The notes under the pieces: generated by a model
The model's input: only the letters and a program-made list of their open reading frames with translations
Databases searched by the model: none
What the model was told of the DNA's origin: nothing
Made by a program: the position numbers and the translations under genes
In this document: positions 47,498 to 57,995 of the stretch, one piece after another
How the letters are laid out: each line of letters starts with the position of its first letter
Position numbering within the stretch: the stretch's first letter is position 1
DNA from: Phlegmacium glaucopus
Lineage: Eukaryota; Basidiomycota; Agaricomycetes; Agaricales; Cortinariaceae
Direction: 5' to 3'
NCBI GenBank assembly: GCA_015039465.1
Contig: MU130157.1
Location: forward strand, 124,001-188,000
Length of the DNA stretch: 64,000 bases

Positions 47498-48563
47498 ATG
47501 TTCAAGCGAGTTGACAAACGTCGGCGCAAGAAAGAAGAAGAGGAAAAGCTAGGCCTCGACGAAGAGGTGAAAGAAATCTTAGGAATACAAGATACAGATT
47601 CGGAGGAATCAGAATCCGAGTCTGACTTTGATGAGGGTGAAGAGGAAGGGAGCGCTGCTGAGGGAGAGAGAGATGAGGAGGAGGACGAAGGGGAAGACCC
47701 GTCTGTCACCGTCAGCCAAGCACTGAAAGACCCTGTCTACATCGTCTCCATTCTGCCAGATGTAAAAGCTTGCATCGTATGTCCAGGTAAACTCCTCAAG
47801 AGCGTAAAGATGGTACAGCTCCACCGAACTTCCAATGCATGTACGCTTCCATTTGTTTACACCTACTTCACCGGCTCACCTGGAAAATTTATAGGCACAT
47901 ATACGTCGCTTCAAACAATTCAGTGATGGTTCTGTAGATGCGAGGCCTAACGATAGTGCCTGGGACATTCTAAAACGCCACTCAGAAACCAAGCCAAAAT
48001 TATCGCTGTCAACTTCTGGCGCGTCCAGAAGAGCCGAAAAAAAGGTTGGTTGGTGCATTCATTACCAAGAAATTCATTTTTTATCAATTATATAGAAGGC
48101 TAGTCAAGCGCGTCGAAAAGCGCGTCGGGAGGAAGCCAAGGAAAAGGCGAAAGCAAAGAAATCGAAAGTCACCTCGGACAGCCCACTAGCCCAACCATCA
48201 GACGCTTCCGGATCGACGAAACCGAATTCTCCACTGAAGAAAAAAAGAAAGATCGACAAGGCGCATCAAGTACTGTCACCTACTAACATGTCAACAATCC
48301 CTGCTCCTTCAGCCCCACCACCCGCCACCAAAAAGCACAAGAAAAAAGAAAGCGCAATCACAGAATCTGTGACAGAAGCAGATTCAGCTGCGGCCGCTCT
48401 CGAGGACGGTGATGATGATGCTCAAGGACCACCAAAGGTTCAAGATTCAGTCAAGATACAAGACATTGTTAAATCCACCTCTAATCGTGCTAAATCGGCA
48501 CGCTCACGGGCGTTGAGCATGTCCAAAAGTACAAGTCGTCTGACTAAATCCGCTGTAGCTTGA
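47498..48563 (+). CDS. Lys/acid-rich, probably nucleolar protein
   Basis: Start ATG at 47498 (MFKRVDKRRRKKEEEEKLG). A strongly acidic Asp/Glu/Ser stretch follows. Then comes a compact conserved-looking core: LKDPVYIVSILPDVKACIVC, PGKLLKSVKMVQLHRTSN, and AHIRRFKQFSDGS after a 58-nt GC-AG intron (47837-47894). A normal intron precedes KASQARRKARREEAKEKAKA. The rest is Lys/Ser/Pro-rich and basic to TGA 48563. Alternating acidic and basic low-complexity blocks are typical of ribosome-biogenesis factors. I do not recognise the core by name, so the nucleolar role is inference. No membrane segment is present. Confidence 0.75.
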
Positions 48564-48768
48564 ACTTTCGAGGTTGAGAGACCAGCATGCTATTCGCTTT
48601 TATCTACTGTACTTATTAGAGCAATGGAACTCTTTTTTATGATGTCAGGGATATTTAGTCCGAGAAAGAAAGAAAGAAAAATAGATTATAATAAAAGCAT
48701 AATTAATCAAATCCAAGTCCAACTCCATGAACAAAGCAGAACGAACGGCGAAAACATCATCATAGTCA

Positions 48769-50647
48769 TCATGCCAGTGATTGTAATACTCCGTCCGTCC
48801 TTAGAATAACCTAGCAGTAAGGAATCGACCATGAACAATGATAAGCGAATACAGTCAGAAGAGCAAAGCAAAAACTGACCTCATTGATATCTGGTCTTTC
48901 CGCCGGGTTCACTTTTAGCATGCTATCAATAAGATCCTTCAATCCTTGTGAATATGCTGATTGGGGATGCCTATACTGCGCATTCAACACAGCCATAGCT
49001 ATTGAACCACCTTGTTCCGTCGTTTGGATGTTTTCGAATGGGGAATGCGAGTATGCGAGAGCGAAGAGGGTGCAACCGAGTGACTACAGTGCAATGGTTA
49101 AGAGTAGGTTAACTTGTATTCGTCTGGAACAGAGAATGAGATGGGACATACCCAAATGTCGACTTTTTCATCTAATGTTTGTCCTGTCTTAACGTCGAAG
49201 AGTTCTGGAGCACGGTAAGCCATCGTACTTTGTTCTGCAGCGATATCCTAAAAATTTTGGGACGAAAGTTCAAAAGATATATATCAAAGGTTTTTTTGTT
49301 CTGCATACCTGTTGCAGTAGTGCTTGTGACCGGTTTTCGATAGGTACTCTGGCCTTCATCGCACTTCCAAAGTCCATCAGAATAGGCGTCTTGCCATCGT
49401 CTGCGATCATGATATTTCTAACAACCGCCAAATAAAGTTAGTTTAAGTAGATAGAAGGGAGATATGGACGCAGAATCGACGAAAGTTAACTTACCCAGGT
49501 TTCAAATCTCGATGAGCATATGGCACCACCGCTAATGTTGAATTAGCTTGTTGGTGTTGCAGTTCCTCATCTCCATCAAACACAATATCATTCTCAGGCT
49601 CATCTTCCACTTGATGTTTCGTCACCAACGGTACTGAAGATCCATGACCCGACCCATCATATGAATAACCATCCTCTGCATCACCTTCCGCCTGCGGAAA
49701 TCGTTCGTCATCATCTTCGTCGTCATCCTCCCGTTGCTGTTTTTTCGATTTTGTTGTGGATGCAGCGGATGGGTCAACGGTGCCGTTTTGGTTGGCGGGC
49801 ATGGCTGAACCTGGCGTGGTGGGTCTGTATTCGTGCATGGCGCGGACGGCCAGACAGGTCCCTCGGAATAGTCGTACCATGTCTTGTTCGGGGAAGTGAC
49901 GTCCGTTGACGACGTTAGCGTTGATGACATCTTGTAGATTGCCACGCTAGAGTGGCTAAGTGAGATAGTGAAGGGGTAAAGGTCTTTAGCCGAAACACAC
50001 CTTGTATAACGGGAGGAAGAGGTAAACAATTTGTCCTTCGCCATCGGGGTCTTGCACAACAGCGGAATCCTGAGATGACAAATGGGTATTCCACGCAATA
50101 TCATTTATGGGATATGCTTGCATACCAGTATTCGAATGATATTAGGATGTCTAACAATCGAAAAGGTCAATAACGGGAATACAAGTCATGACCGAGCCTT
50201 GAATAACCCACTTGAATCGGCGGTACGCCTCCACTTCCCTCATAGCTTCTTTAACTCCTTGTGCGCCCGTCGGACATCGTATTTTCTTCAGTGCAAATTG
50301 TCGCTGAAGCGTAAAAACACCCAAATTCAGCATGCTCATACTAATCAAAATACTGTTGGAACGCACACCGCTATGTTCATCCTGTGCCAGATACACAAAC
50401 GAGAAGCCTCCTTCTCCCAGTACCTTAATGATTTGAACTATAACAACAGAAGGAAAATATAAAACCCATATCAGCAAAAACGATCCATATATCTTCCATA
50501 AACTCATACTCAAAACTCACATGTCCGTCCATTGATCTTGACCGCCGGGGTCTGCTGACACAAACACGAAGACAACGCCCAAATAGCATCCTTGGCTTGA
50601 TCCCTAAAATTTTCAAAAGCTCGAAAGAGTTGTGGTGGTAGTGCCAT
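48769..50647 (-). CDS. ENV7: STK16/Env7-type Ser/Thr protein kinase (NAK family)
   Basis: Kinase of the NAK/STK16 group; yeast Env7 is palmitoylated and sits on the vacuole. MALPPQLFRAF starts at 50647. Kinase motifs are GEGGFSFVYLAQD (glycine loop with the group's FSFV), ALKKIRC (VAIK lysine), YAHRDLKPGNIMI (catalytic loop), MDFGSA, YRAPELFDV, DEKVDIWSLGCTLFALAYSH and NPAERPDINE-VILRTDGVLQSLA. The last join uses a 63-nt-class intron ending ctgctag and puts the stop at 48769. A Cys-rich stretch (CLCQQ) near the N-terminus could be lipid-modified. About 90 residues rich in Asp/Glu/Gln are inserted just before the HRD loop (about 49520-49840). Confidence 0.9.
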
Positions 50648-50988
50648 GTCCTTGACTGTGGACGGATTATGGCTGCTGGCCGTATTAAGTTTCACCGCTC
50701 CGAAATTGCTGGTAACGAGAAGGAGCGTGGGAAGTTGTGAGGTGTCTGCTTGGCTACACGACAGAAACCAAACAAGTCAGTCAAGTGAAAAGTAATATGG
50801 GAAATTGAATTCAGAGTCTCAGTAAAGCCGCCTGTTAAAGGAAATGGAGATGTCATGCATGAGATACGTATACCATCTATGGAAACGACCAAAATAATCA
50901 TAATCTAACAAGGTTCGGGTGAAGTGATTCGCGACTCGGACGCCCATTTCCCAGTCAAGAAATATCTACCCAGATGACGCACGTTCTC
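50648..50988. other. Spacer between two minus-strand genes
   Basis: 341 bp holding the kinase 5' region and the neighbour's 3' UTR. Nothing else is seen. Confidence 0.45.
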
Positions 50989-53469
50989 CTAGTCATCCCA
51001 ATCCCCCATCTCCTTAGCCCACTTTGCCTTTCTCAACGCTTTTTTCTCGTCATCAGCCAAACATGTCCACTCCGATATCCCCACGCTATCAATCAATTCT
51101 TCCTCCCACTTCTCCTCCATTTCTAACTCCTTCTTCGTCTTCTTCTTAGGCGGTGGGGGCGGAGGAGGAGGAGGAGGTGTGCGCCGATTCGGATGAAGCG
51201 GTGCTATGCGTGAGAGGAAACTACGAGAGGATTTTAGGTAGGGAGAATAAGTGGTGCCACCCATGCCAGATTTCATGGGCCTAGCAGTAGAAGAGGGAGT
51301 ACGGGAGTGAGGTGTGGCGAAGGGTGATCCGGGAATAGAATTGGCGCGTCGTATCAGCTCGGACATGGGTAGGGAACTTCTGCGAGGCGCAATTTCGTAT
51401 CTCGAATGTAAACTGGGGAATAGTCCTGGACTCCCGATATTTGGTTTATCATCCGGTTTATCATCCGGTTTGGACATCGCAGTTGGTTTCATGTGTGGTA
51501 TGACATTCTCCTATTAAAAAAGTTTGAATAAAGATGACTGTCAATTCAATTTTATCCACTTACTTTGGCCACTTGCGCCTCTGGTGCAAGTCGCTGCCCT
51601 TGAATATCTTCATGATTCTCATCGTCAGATTCGATGACGGACTTCCGTTTCTTGTTCATACGATTACTCGAGGATGACGAGGTGGACTTTCCAGGACGGA
51701 ATTCGTCGCCGGGAGTGGCATCAACGGATGCGATAACTGAAATTTCGGCCGTCTTTAGCGAAGTAGACATATGCGCTCCTTTGCTGTTCGTAGATGCACC
51801 ATCACCAGCATTACTAGCGGCTGGATCTTTAGCGTTGGGAATCAGTTGGATAGGGTCCTCTTCATCGCCCGAGTCATTAATCATTTCTCGATTCTTAAAG
51901 GTATCTTTGTTCCCAGCTGTGGCCTTTTCCTTTCCTTTGCCTTTTTCCTTTGTCTTTTGTGTTCGCGGTTTAGACAGGATTGAAACCTCAACTTGTCCCC
52001 GTCCTTCACCTTGTCTTACCTTGGTATCGGCACCTTTCTTTGCCTTCGGTTTTGGTTTCGGTTTCGCCTTTCCTTTCTTAGTAGACCCCGTCGGGTCAAA
52101 ATCGTCGTCAAGTTCGTCCTCATCTTGTAAAATTGCGTCGCCTTTCTTCTGGCGTGATTTCTTTGCCTTGGCAACTTTTTTCACTGTCGTCGCCCCAGTA
52201 GGCACGATCGTAGAGGGCAACGTTGTCAAATCAACGACCTCGCCTGTCAAATCTGACGGAACCTGCCTGCCACCAACGCCAGCTGAGGAAGAAGAGGATC
52301 CGGCAAAAAATGTTGCTGGCGGTGGGAGCATATGCGGTTGCACCTGCGCTGCTATGCCGTTGTCATAGTCATATCGAGCACCAGCTCCAAAGCCTCCTTG
52401 TCCAGAGCCCAAATCGCCGTCAGAGGCCAATTCATCAATATCCAGATCAAGTAGAGTTCTCTTCCTTTTCTTCGTCGTACCACCGAGGTCACTGAACAAA
52501 GACGACGGCGAGGATAGAGGCCCGTCAAAGTCAATGTTAGGAAGAGTTTCGATCCGAGGAAGGTCATCCTCATCATGTACGGTGGTGAGTGTGGGAGGCG
52601 GTGGGTCTGAGGGAGGTAGTTGGGAGGTGTGAAGGTGAGGTCGAACGGGCGAGGTTGCAATGGGTAATTCGAGCCCATGGCAAGCTGATCCTGAAGAGGG
52701 GGGGAGGAGACGGGGATTATCAGGGGACAACGGTGGTGGGGGAACAGTACTCTCGTGTGTAGTTCTACTACGCTTTACCAAAGGCCGTGGCCGTGGTCGC
52801 GGTCGCGGATCGGGAATTGCATCAGCAGACTTATCCGCACTGATTTCTGTAGTGCCAGAAACATCAAAAGTGTTGTCGTTGTTCATGTGTCTAGGTTTGT
52901 TTTTCACTTTGAGTTTAGGTTTTGGTCTTGCATTTGGTTTTGGTTTTACCGGTCGGAGACTGAGCTCATCATCGTCATCGTCAGATGTTAGCTCCAAAAT
53001 ATCGCTCGATAGATTCGCATTACTTCTTTGCTTCTCGAGTTGACCATTGCTCGAGACCATTGCATTAGGTTTAGTAGATGAACTTTGGAAAGAGGATTTA
53101 AGATTTCGTTGACGCGTCTTTGCACGGTCGGCGATGCTTGCTGTGCCTATGAAGTTGTCAAAATCCGAACGTTGAATTGTCTCGTTATTCGTATTATCGG
53201 CAATGAGGTCCTGCTTCCAAATTGCAGAAGGACCTGCAGTAAAAGCAGAGATGGAAGAAGTGGTCTTGCCAGGTAACTGGCCCGTCAAAGTAAATGCGGA
53301 GACCTGTGAGACTGTATCCGCAAGATTTTTTGAATAATCAATAGACTATACGATAGAAGCCACAACTTGCAATGAGCGCACCTCGGTTTCCTGGGTGCTC
53401 TTCCTCATCATCCATTTCGCCTTCGCTATCAGCAATCACTTCGTCAGCTATAGAACCAGTGCTATCCAT
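50989..53469 (-). CDS. Large disordered nuclear-type protein
   Basis: I do not recognise a domain. Three exons: MDSTGSIADEVIADSEGEMD at 53469, a long central exon (about 53319-51575), and a last exon to 50989. The body is low-complexity: acidic blocks (TSDDDDDELS), Lys/Pro repeats (KPKPNARPKPKLK, RPRPRPRPL), KKRKR-type nuclear localisation signals, a KPDD tandem repeat encoded by 12-bp units near 51446-51472, and a run of ten prolines. The C-terminal 45 residues (ELEMEEKWEEELIDSVGI, then SEWTCLADDEKKALRKAKW) look folded and helical and may be the conserved part. It is divergent from VPS39 across 304 bp. Chromatin or DNA-repair scaffolding is conceivable but unsupported. Confidence 0.75.
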
Positions 53470-53773
53470 ATTTGAAGTGGGGCTATATTTCAAATGATTC
53501 AGGCTCTCGGCTCAAGGTCTTTCCGGTCGACAACACGGTTAAGGAAACCCCACTGAGCGTTATTAAGGCAGGTGTGACACTAGTGTGACGGGACGCGTTC
53601 GTGACTTGAATAAGTCTTTATTTTGCTCTGATTTATTTCGGTGACGATGCCTTCACGACCAAACTCTGCTGAGCGGGCCGTAGCTTGGCCGTAGCATCAT
53701 CAAGCCCAGGTCGCGCGACTTCCACAAGGAAGCTTTAGGTTTCAAATTGGCTCACTGAGATAGTCAAGGTGCT
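53470..53773. promoter_or_regulatory. Divergent promoter region of VPS39 and the disordered-protein gene
   Basis: 304 bp between two opposed start codons, so both promoters must lie here or in the transcribed leaders. No known site is evident. Confidence 0.5.
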
Positions 53774-56700
53774 ATGAATGGCACCTTTTACATCTCCCAA
53801 AGTTGTAATCTCTGGTCTAAAGGAAAAGTTCGATTCGTTACTCGTCCATGGCAAGTCCGAGTCATACTTCTATACATTTCTGACTTAACTGTCTCTATAG
53901 CTGACAGGCTATATCTCGGGAGCTCAACAGGGAACCTGTATATCTACAGTTTGAATGAGGGTGCGCGTAATTGCAGCTCTATCTTAGCGATATGTGATTA
54001 TTCATATCATCTTCTAGTAGATGGCGGTGAACGCACGGTTGAATTGGTTGAAGTCAAGAAGAATCTTGTCAGACGATCAATTGAACAGCTCGGCCTTATT
54101 AAAAATGTAAATTCATTGGTCGTTCTCTCAGGCAAGCCATTTTTCAAAATTTATACCGTGTCTTTACTCAACGGGTGTCCTAGAGGCCACTGTCACGCTA
54201 TTCTCACTACCATCCGTATCACCGCCAACTCCCTTAATCAAGGCAAAAGCTGCCTTCTCATTCGCAATACACTCCTGCCTGCAGCCTGTACAATTAGATC
54301 CTCAGCAGTGGGGGGACCCCGAGCTTAACAAGTCACAAGCCATCCCAACCCTTGTAACCCAGTTGCTTGTTGGATGTCGACGGAAGGTGGTCCTTTATTC
54401 TTGGAAAGATGGAGAGCCTCAGGAAGTCAAGGTTTGTTTCTAATTCTGTGTCTGTCCACTCGAAATTCAGTGGCCTCAGGAAGCGCCTTTGCCCCATTCA
54501 GCTCGAGTGATCGTGTTTTTGAATAAGGACACTGCATGTTTTGCCTATTCGCCTACTGAATATGCCATCTTCTCCATACCGACGATGTCAGCAATGGAGA
54601 TTGTAACTCCTCTACCCATAACAGGTTCGGGAACCGCCATGAATGCTCTGACGGGCCTGACAGGATATATGACCTTGGGACTTGGCGCTAAAGCCAAGCC
54701 TACAGTAGTTCAAGTTGGCGATTCAGAAATTCTAGTTGGAAAGGATGGTGAGTATGTTTTTCTCTGCTTATCTGCCATTGTCTGAATAACTCCAGGTGAG
54801 GGCTTATTCATTGGAACTGATGGGAAGCCATCTAGACCCGCAACCATCGAATGGCCGGCGCCTCCAGAAGAGATTGGTGAGTTCTCTCCTTTTCCGAGTC
54901 TATGTCATGCCCATGATTCATTGATTTTTCATCCAGCTTTCGTTAAGCCATACATCTTTTCTATTCTTCCTGCCGGTACAGTACCGACGCAGTCTCTCGA
55001 GACATCTCCAACCCCTGGCACACACGTTCAGCCTTCATTCAATTCTACAACGGTCCTGCAAGTCCGATCCTCTCTGTCGCTTCAAATCTCTCAAACGATA
55101 CCTTTCCCATTTAATCATGCTGAAACCAACGCGACTCAGAATGCAAACGTACGACTTATGACATCTTCATCGTCTGTAAAATGCCCATTGTATATGATGA
55201 CGACCCCCATCGACAAGACCGCGGCTTTGAATGAAGGCAGCTCCATCTGGTGTTTTTCTATGCGGCCTTGGTCTGAACAAATAGACGAGCTTGTCATTGT
55301 TGGTCAATATTCAGATGCGCTTGCGCTTTTAGAAACTGTTGACGGTGCCCTGCTTCCAGAAAAAGTAGGAACCACACTTGGTCGTGATTGTTGCATTCAC
55401 TGACCCACTATACAGGACCAGAGACGAACGCAAATTCGGGCATTAAATGCTGTTGCTCAATTCCGAGCTGGCAAATTCGATGCAGCCATCGACACGTTTA
55501 TAGAGCTGGATTTCAATCCGGCCAAAGTTGTCGCCCTGTATTCAGAATCCGTTGCGGGTCGGCTCTCTGTTCCTCAAGAAGGCTGGATACCTTTGTATGG
55601 CGGACCTAGCCTGGTAGAAGAGGACAATCCATCACCTGAGGGTTCGCAAGAAAATGATAAGGCTGCGTCGAACCAGGAGAAACCCACAGCTGATTTGGAA
55701 AATCTTGTTTCCGCAACTGGGTCAATAGGTGGCCGATTTCGAAGAACGGGATTAGGCTTGTTCATGCCCTCTGTGAACAAGGATAGTGATTCAGCTTCAG
55801 TAAAAGCAAGGCGGAAACCCTTACAAGGTGTGTTTTCTCATTTGCGCCATCTGAGATTAATTTCGAGCTTAAAATTTTGCAGACGACCTCCGCAGGTCAG
55901 TAGAAACATTGGTTCGGTATCTCGCAGATCGTCGTCCGAAACTCGGTGCTGCATTAGAGGTTGTGAACATCACCCCAGAGAGCCAGTCACACCTTGCCTC
56001 TCCGCTGTCAGAAGCTTCTACTGAGGAACTTTTTGCACTTCCAAACGTTCCTCTGTCAGCTCTAACGCCTGAGCAACTTTTACGTTTCGCGCAAGTGGTT
56101 GATACAGCCCTATATAAATCCTATCTGATTATCAGGCCTGCTCTTCTCGGGTCCTTATGTCGTGTAGCCAACTGGTGTGAAGTCTCGGAAGTGGAGGAGG
56201 ACTTGCGAGTACGAAAGGTTCGTTAATCAGTTCTGTTTGTTTCCTTTTAGATCTTCATTCTCTTAGAAATATGCCGAACTGAGAGATCTATATCACGGGA
56301 AGAAGATGCATGCGAGGGCATTAGAACTTCTCAAAGAGTGAGTGTCCTTTCAACTCTCTTGCCCTTTTGTTTTATATGGGATTAGACTGAGCGAAACCGA
56401 GACTGATATGGACGACAAACTGGACCCATCGATCCGATACCTGCAAAAACTAGGACCAGAACATATTGATCAAATTTTCACATCTTCATCATGGATCTTC
56501 AACCATGATCCAGACAGGGCTTTTCAGGTTACAAATCTTACTCCTCCCAATGTCTTTACTACTTGCTAACTCAAATTACAAGATTTTCACATCAGAAGAT
56601 GTTGAACTTCCTAAGCAACGTGTTGCAGATTATCTCGAGAGCATTGATGCCAAATTGTGTGCAAGATATCTCGAGTATATCATCAATGAACGAGATAAGG

Positions 56701-57714
56701 ATGCGCCTGCTACCCTTCATACCCGATTAGCAGAGCTTTATCTTTCTATGGTTCTGAGCGCAAAGAAACGTAATGAAGAAAGTAAGCAATGAACGTCACT
56801 CTTTTACGCAAAGATACTAACTTGCGCTAGAAGCTCGGAAGGAAACTTACGAAAAATTGCTGGGCTTCATCAGCCTAAACGACTGTTTTTCCATTGACCG
56901 ACTGTATGGATTGCTGTCATCCACAGGTATGAACGAAAGCTTGCGTAAGACGAAGCGGATAGGTTCTTACTTATTCTTGTAGATCTTTACGAGGCACGAG
57001 CCATTCTTCTAGGAAGACTGGGTCGCCACGACCAGGCGCTGGAAACCTATGTCTACCGTCTGCAAGACTACGTGAAAGCAGAAGAGTAAGTTGATTCTTT
57101 GATATCTCTCGATCAACTCTGACCCTCACAAGACACTGTAAACGTGTTTACCGGGCAGGTTCAGGGACAAGTGGTATCTTCTTGGCGCTACTCAAGCTCT
57201 ATCTTCGACCAACCTCGCAGACCAGTTCAGATCTATTGCGACCGGCGCTTGAACTGATTAGTCGACATGGCCCACGTTTGGACGCTGTGGAGACTTTACA
57301 ACTACTACCACCCCTCGTGACAGCAGATGATATAAGGCCATTTTTGATTGAATCTCTGCGTACTCCGGTGTTCGACACCCGCGTTACCCGCGAGATAAGC
57401 AAGGCGAGAAATGATCAACTTTCAAGAAGATTAATGGCCCTGCAGTCAAGACGGGTGAAAGTGACGGATAGTCGAATGTTAGTCTTAAAATATCTGTCGG
57501 AGGACGAAATCATTGATCATTTGCTTCAGTTGTCCTCATTGTCATAAACGATTGGGAAACAGTGTTATCGCTGTACATGCTCCTCGGTATGTCTTTACTA
57601 GTTCATACAACCCTTGCACTTTTCTGATTCCAGATCGATGCATATAGTGGCGAAGTGACTCATTATCAGTGCCGCGAGCCTTTTTCTCGTCACTTGCAAG
57701 AATATCGGCGGTGA
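53774..57714 (+). CDS. VPS39: Vps39/Vam6 HOPS-complex subunit
   Basis: Vacuolar tethering subunit; yeast Vam6 also acts in contact sites and Gtr1/TORC1 signalling. The citron-homology-like N-terminus begins MAPFTSPKVVISGL and continues DRLYLGSSTGNLYIYSLNE after a 50-nt GC-AG intron (53851-53900). VNSLVVLS joins EATVTLFSLP across a second GC-AG intron (54132-54183). The clathrin-repeat middle contains GQYSDALALLE, AVAQFRAGKFDAAIDTFIEL, RDLYHGKKMHARALELL and YLESIDAKLCARYLEYII, then EARAILLGRLGRHDQALETY. The C-terminal zinc-binding motif ICPHCHKRLGNS with GEVTHYQC needs two further introns and ends at TGA 57712-57714. These blocks match Vps39 rather than Vps3. Many short introns are present; no lesion is seen. 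Confidence 0.92.
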
Positions 57715-57995
57715 CTGTATTAGGATACATTCATGAGTATCGGTTCATTCTTCCTGCACTTCCTCTCTCTTCATTTCCTGTCTTCGCTGCAGTTAGTCAT
57801 GTACGTATACAACGGATGGATATATATCACTCATAATATCGTTCTGGACCTTCTACCAAACAAAATGAGCCTCAGGTAAGTAGTTTATCCTGTATAGAAT
57901 GGACTTTTATGCCAGGCAAATTGTACTAGATGCAAGATACGACATTATGTATACATATATAATTACAGATCTATTTTTGGCGCTACTGTACATAT
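57715..57995. other. Convergent 3' spacer
   Basis: 281 bp between the VPS39 and ankyrin-gene stops, AT-rich; probably both 3' UTRs. Confidence 0.5.

Noticed and set aside
51634..52368. 244-codon + strand ORF rich in Phe and Ser
   Set aside because: Antisense of the low-complexity Lys/Pro and Asp/Glu codons of the disordered protein, which explains its odd composition.
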